Positions 6,583-7,792 of a DNA stretch of 7,792 nucleotides are shown here, piece after piece. The stretch comes from Planctomycetaceae bacterium (lineage in GTDB: Bacteria > Planctomycetota > Planctomycetia > Pirellulales > Thermoguttaceae), in NCBI GenBank assembly GCA_031259095.1, contig JAIRLW010000126.1, positions 1 through 7,792 on the forward strand, written 5' to 3'. Both the position numbers and the translations under genes were made by a program. The number at the start of each line of letters is the position of its first letter. The stretch's first letter is position 1. Under the pieces are notes generated by a model that made no database searches, was not told where the DNA came from, and saw only the letters and a list, made by a program, of their open reading frames with translations.

Positions 6583-7668
6583 TACTTTGCTTTTACTTTA
6601 GTCGAACTTCTCGTTGTCATAGCGATTATCGCCGTGCTGATTGCTATTCTGTTGCCTGCTGTTCAGGCGGCGCGCGAAGCGGCAAGACGTACATGGTGTA
6701 CAAACAATCTCAAGCAACTCGGATTAGCACAACACAACGCCCATGATACACTTGGACGCTTCATTCCCGGTGCCGACCGAGAATTTATCAACAATCCCGG
6801 CAGGGATTATGCCCCTGCATGGGGATTATTGATCTTGCCGTACATGGAAATGATGCCGCTTTGGGATTCCATTGATAAAACAACTTCTTACGGAATGGTT
6901 ACAAATCTTGCCGGAACGCTTAATACAACCAATGCGGCAATCGCAACAACAGTCATTCCCGCTTACTTATGTCCGTCGGCTTCAGACCCGGAATATGATC
7001 TAACAGTCCAGCCCCTGAGAAGTCTCGTGGGAACTTCGGCAACATATCTTGCAAGGTTTAAATTCACCCGTACCGAAGTAAGTTTTTACAATACGTATTT
7101 GATTGCGGGGGGACGGACTCATTATGTTGCCATTCACGGAGCAGTCAGAGATGCCGCCGATAGAGCAACCTACACTGATCTGAACCATACGAACTACACC
7201 GGAGGCTCCGTTCAGGGACATGGTCAGGGTTGCACAGAATCCTGCCCGTGTAACGGTTGTATGCCGGCATTACAACAACGGAACACAGCACGAACACACA
7301 ATAACGGACGGTATCTTGATTTTACAAAAATTACGGACGGCACAACAAATACGATTATGTTCTCTGAAGATTGTGCTTCGATTTGGAGTCATTGGCATCA
7401 GCATAACAGTTTATTGGTCTTCAAAGAGGATCGCGCCTCTCCAATTAATCAGAAACCTTACGGACCGTTTCCGAAATGTACCGCAGGCAGTACTTCCGTT
7501 TTCGGCACGACCATGTACCAATTTCACGATTTACGCAGTATGCATCGGAATGGAGTGAATTCGGTTTATGCCGATGGACGCGTGTCGTTTACTTCGGAAA
7601 ATACAGCGTTAAAAATGCTTCGGTTACTTCTTAACCGTATGGACGGCGAGGTTTCTGCCGCTCCGTAG
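6574..7668 (+). CDS. DUF1559 prepilin-like protein 2
   Basis: This 364-residue paralogue of the preceding gene has leader MKKYFA, then FTLVELLVVIAIIAVLIAI, a helix to about residue 31 and the AAREAARRTWCTNNLKQLGL continuation. H324 to D334-G335 forms the H-x9-DG motif (YADGRVSF), and the end is NRMDGEVSAAP, nearly matching its neighbour. The middle is quite different. It has no Asp-rich loop but does carry a tight cysteine cluster, C220-x3-C224-x-C226-x2-C229, next to several histidines, which could bind a metal or form disulfides outside the membrane. Ala6 again replaces the usual Gly at the cleavage site. It is probably transcribed with the upstream gene (48-base gap, 6526-6573). No convincing terminator follows: only a 3-bp stem before CTTTTTATTT (7682-7691). 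The specific role is unknown. Confidence 0.93.
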   Translation: MKKYFAFTLVELLVVIAIIAVLIAILLPAVQAAREAARRTWCTNNLKQLGLAQHNAHDTLGRFIPGADREFINNPGRDYAPAWGLLILPYMEMMPLWDSIDKTTSYGMVTNLAGTLNTTNAAIATTVIPAYLCPSASDPEYDLTVQPLRSLVGTSATYLARFKFTRTEVSFYNTYLIAGGRTHYVAIHGAVRDAADRATYTDLNHTNYTGGSVQGHGQGCTESCPCNGCMPALQQRNTARTHNNGRYLDFTKITDGTTNTIMFSEDCASIWSHWHQHNSLLVFKEDRASPINQKPYGPFPKCTAGSTSVFGTTMYQFHDLRSMHRNGVNSVYADGRVSFTSENTALKMLRLLLNRMDGEVSAAP

Positions 7669-7745
7669 AATCCATCGTGGTCTTTTTATTTGTAACGATT
7701 CAGTAATGTGATGAATGTTTCATTTTCTGCCCCGTTAGAGGCAAT

Positions 7746-7792
7746 ATGTTGGCAGCAAACGAGGTTGATCAATTGTTTAAAAAACACTCGTC
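7746..7792 (+). CDS. Possible start of a further gene, cut by the window end
   Basis: An ATG at 7746 opens MLAANEVDQLFKKHS, an amphipathic, protein-like N-terminus that stays open to the end of the window. AGAGG (7737-7741) may serve as a ribosome binding site, although the 4-base gap is short. A second frame, starting at 7711 (MNVSFSAPLEAICW), is also open to the edge but lacks a site and looks less protein-like. Fifteen residues are too few to name a family. The stretch 7669-7745 shows nothing else. Confidence 0.4.
   Translation, partial: MLAANEVDQLFKKHS

Overview
The window looks like a piece of an uncultured, moderately AT-rich planctomycete (Planctomycetota, perhaps Pirellulales-like). 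Three things point that way: a SecA much longer than the usual bacterial one, with planctomycete-style wording; two tandem DUF1559 prepilin-like proteins with the H-x9-DG C-terminal motif, a family strongly expanded in that phylum; and long leaders without Shine-Dalgarno sites. The phylum is inferred from protein families, not from a marker search.

Layout, all on the + strand. Positions 1-388 hold an imperfect palindrome with internal tandem repeats (5-113), a possible promoter (245-273) and a G-free leader. Positions 389-4246 encode SecA, the Sec translocase motor, 1285 residues with an unusually large helical wing domain. Positions 4247-4371 carry short direct and tandem repeats and a terminator-like hairpin. 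A near-consensus sigma-70 promoter (4372-4399) then drives a cobalamin riboswitch (about 4415-4662) with a downstream hairpin, a T13 tract and a good ribosome binding site. The gene it controls (4825-5076) encodes an exported 83-residue protein that resembles only the two ends of a DUF4465 domain. It is followed by a striking three-level nested palindrome (5125-5301) and a G-free leader with 7-bp repeats. Two DUF1559 genes (5410-6525 and 6574-7668) follow, 48 bp apart and probably co-transcribed. The first 47 bases of a further gene may begin at 7746.

The common theme is export. SecA powers Sec secretion, the mini-DUF4465 protein carries a Sec signal peptide, and the DUF1559 proteins carry type IV prepilin-like leaders that are inserted through Sec. 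The genes do not look like one operon: secA has its own 3' hairpin and the B12-controlled gene has its own promoter.

The most interesting parts are the B12 riboswitch placed before what looks like an internally deleted DUF4465 protein, the fourfold repeated module in SecA, and the nested palindrome between the B12 gene and the pilin-like genes. No tRNA, rRNA, CRISPR array or transposase gene was seen.
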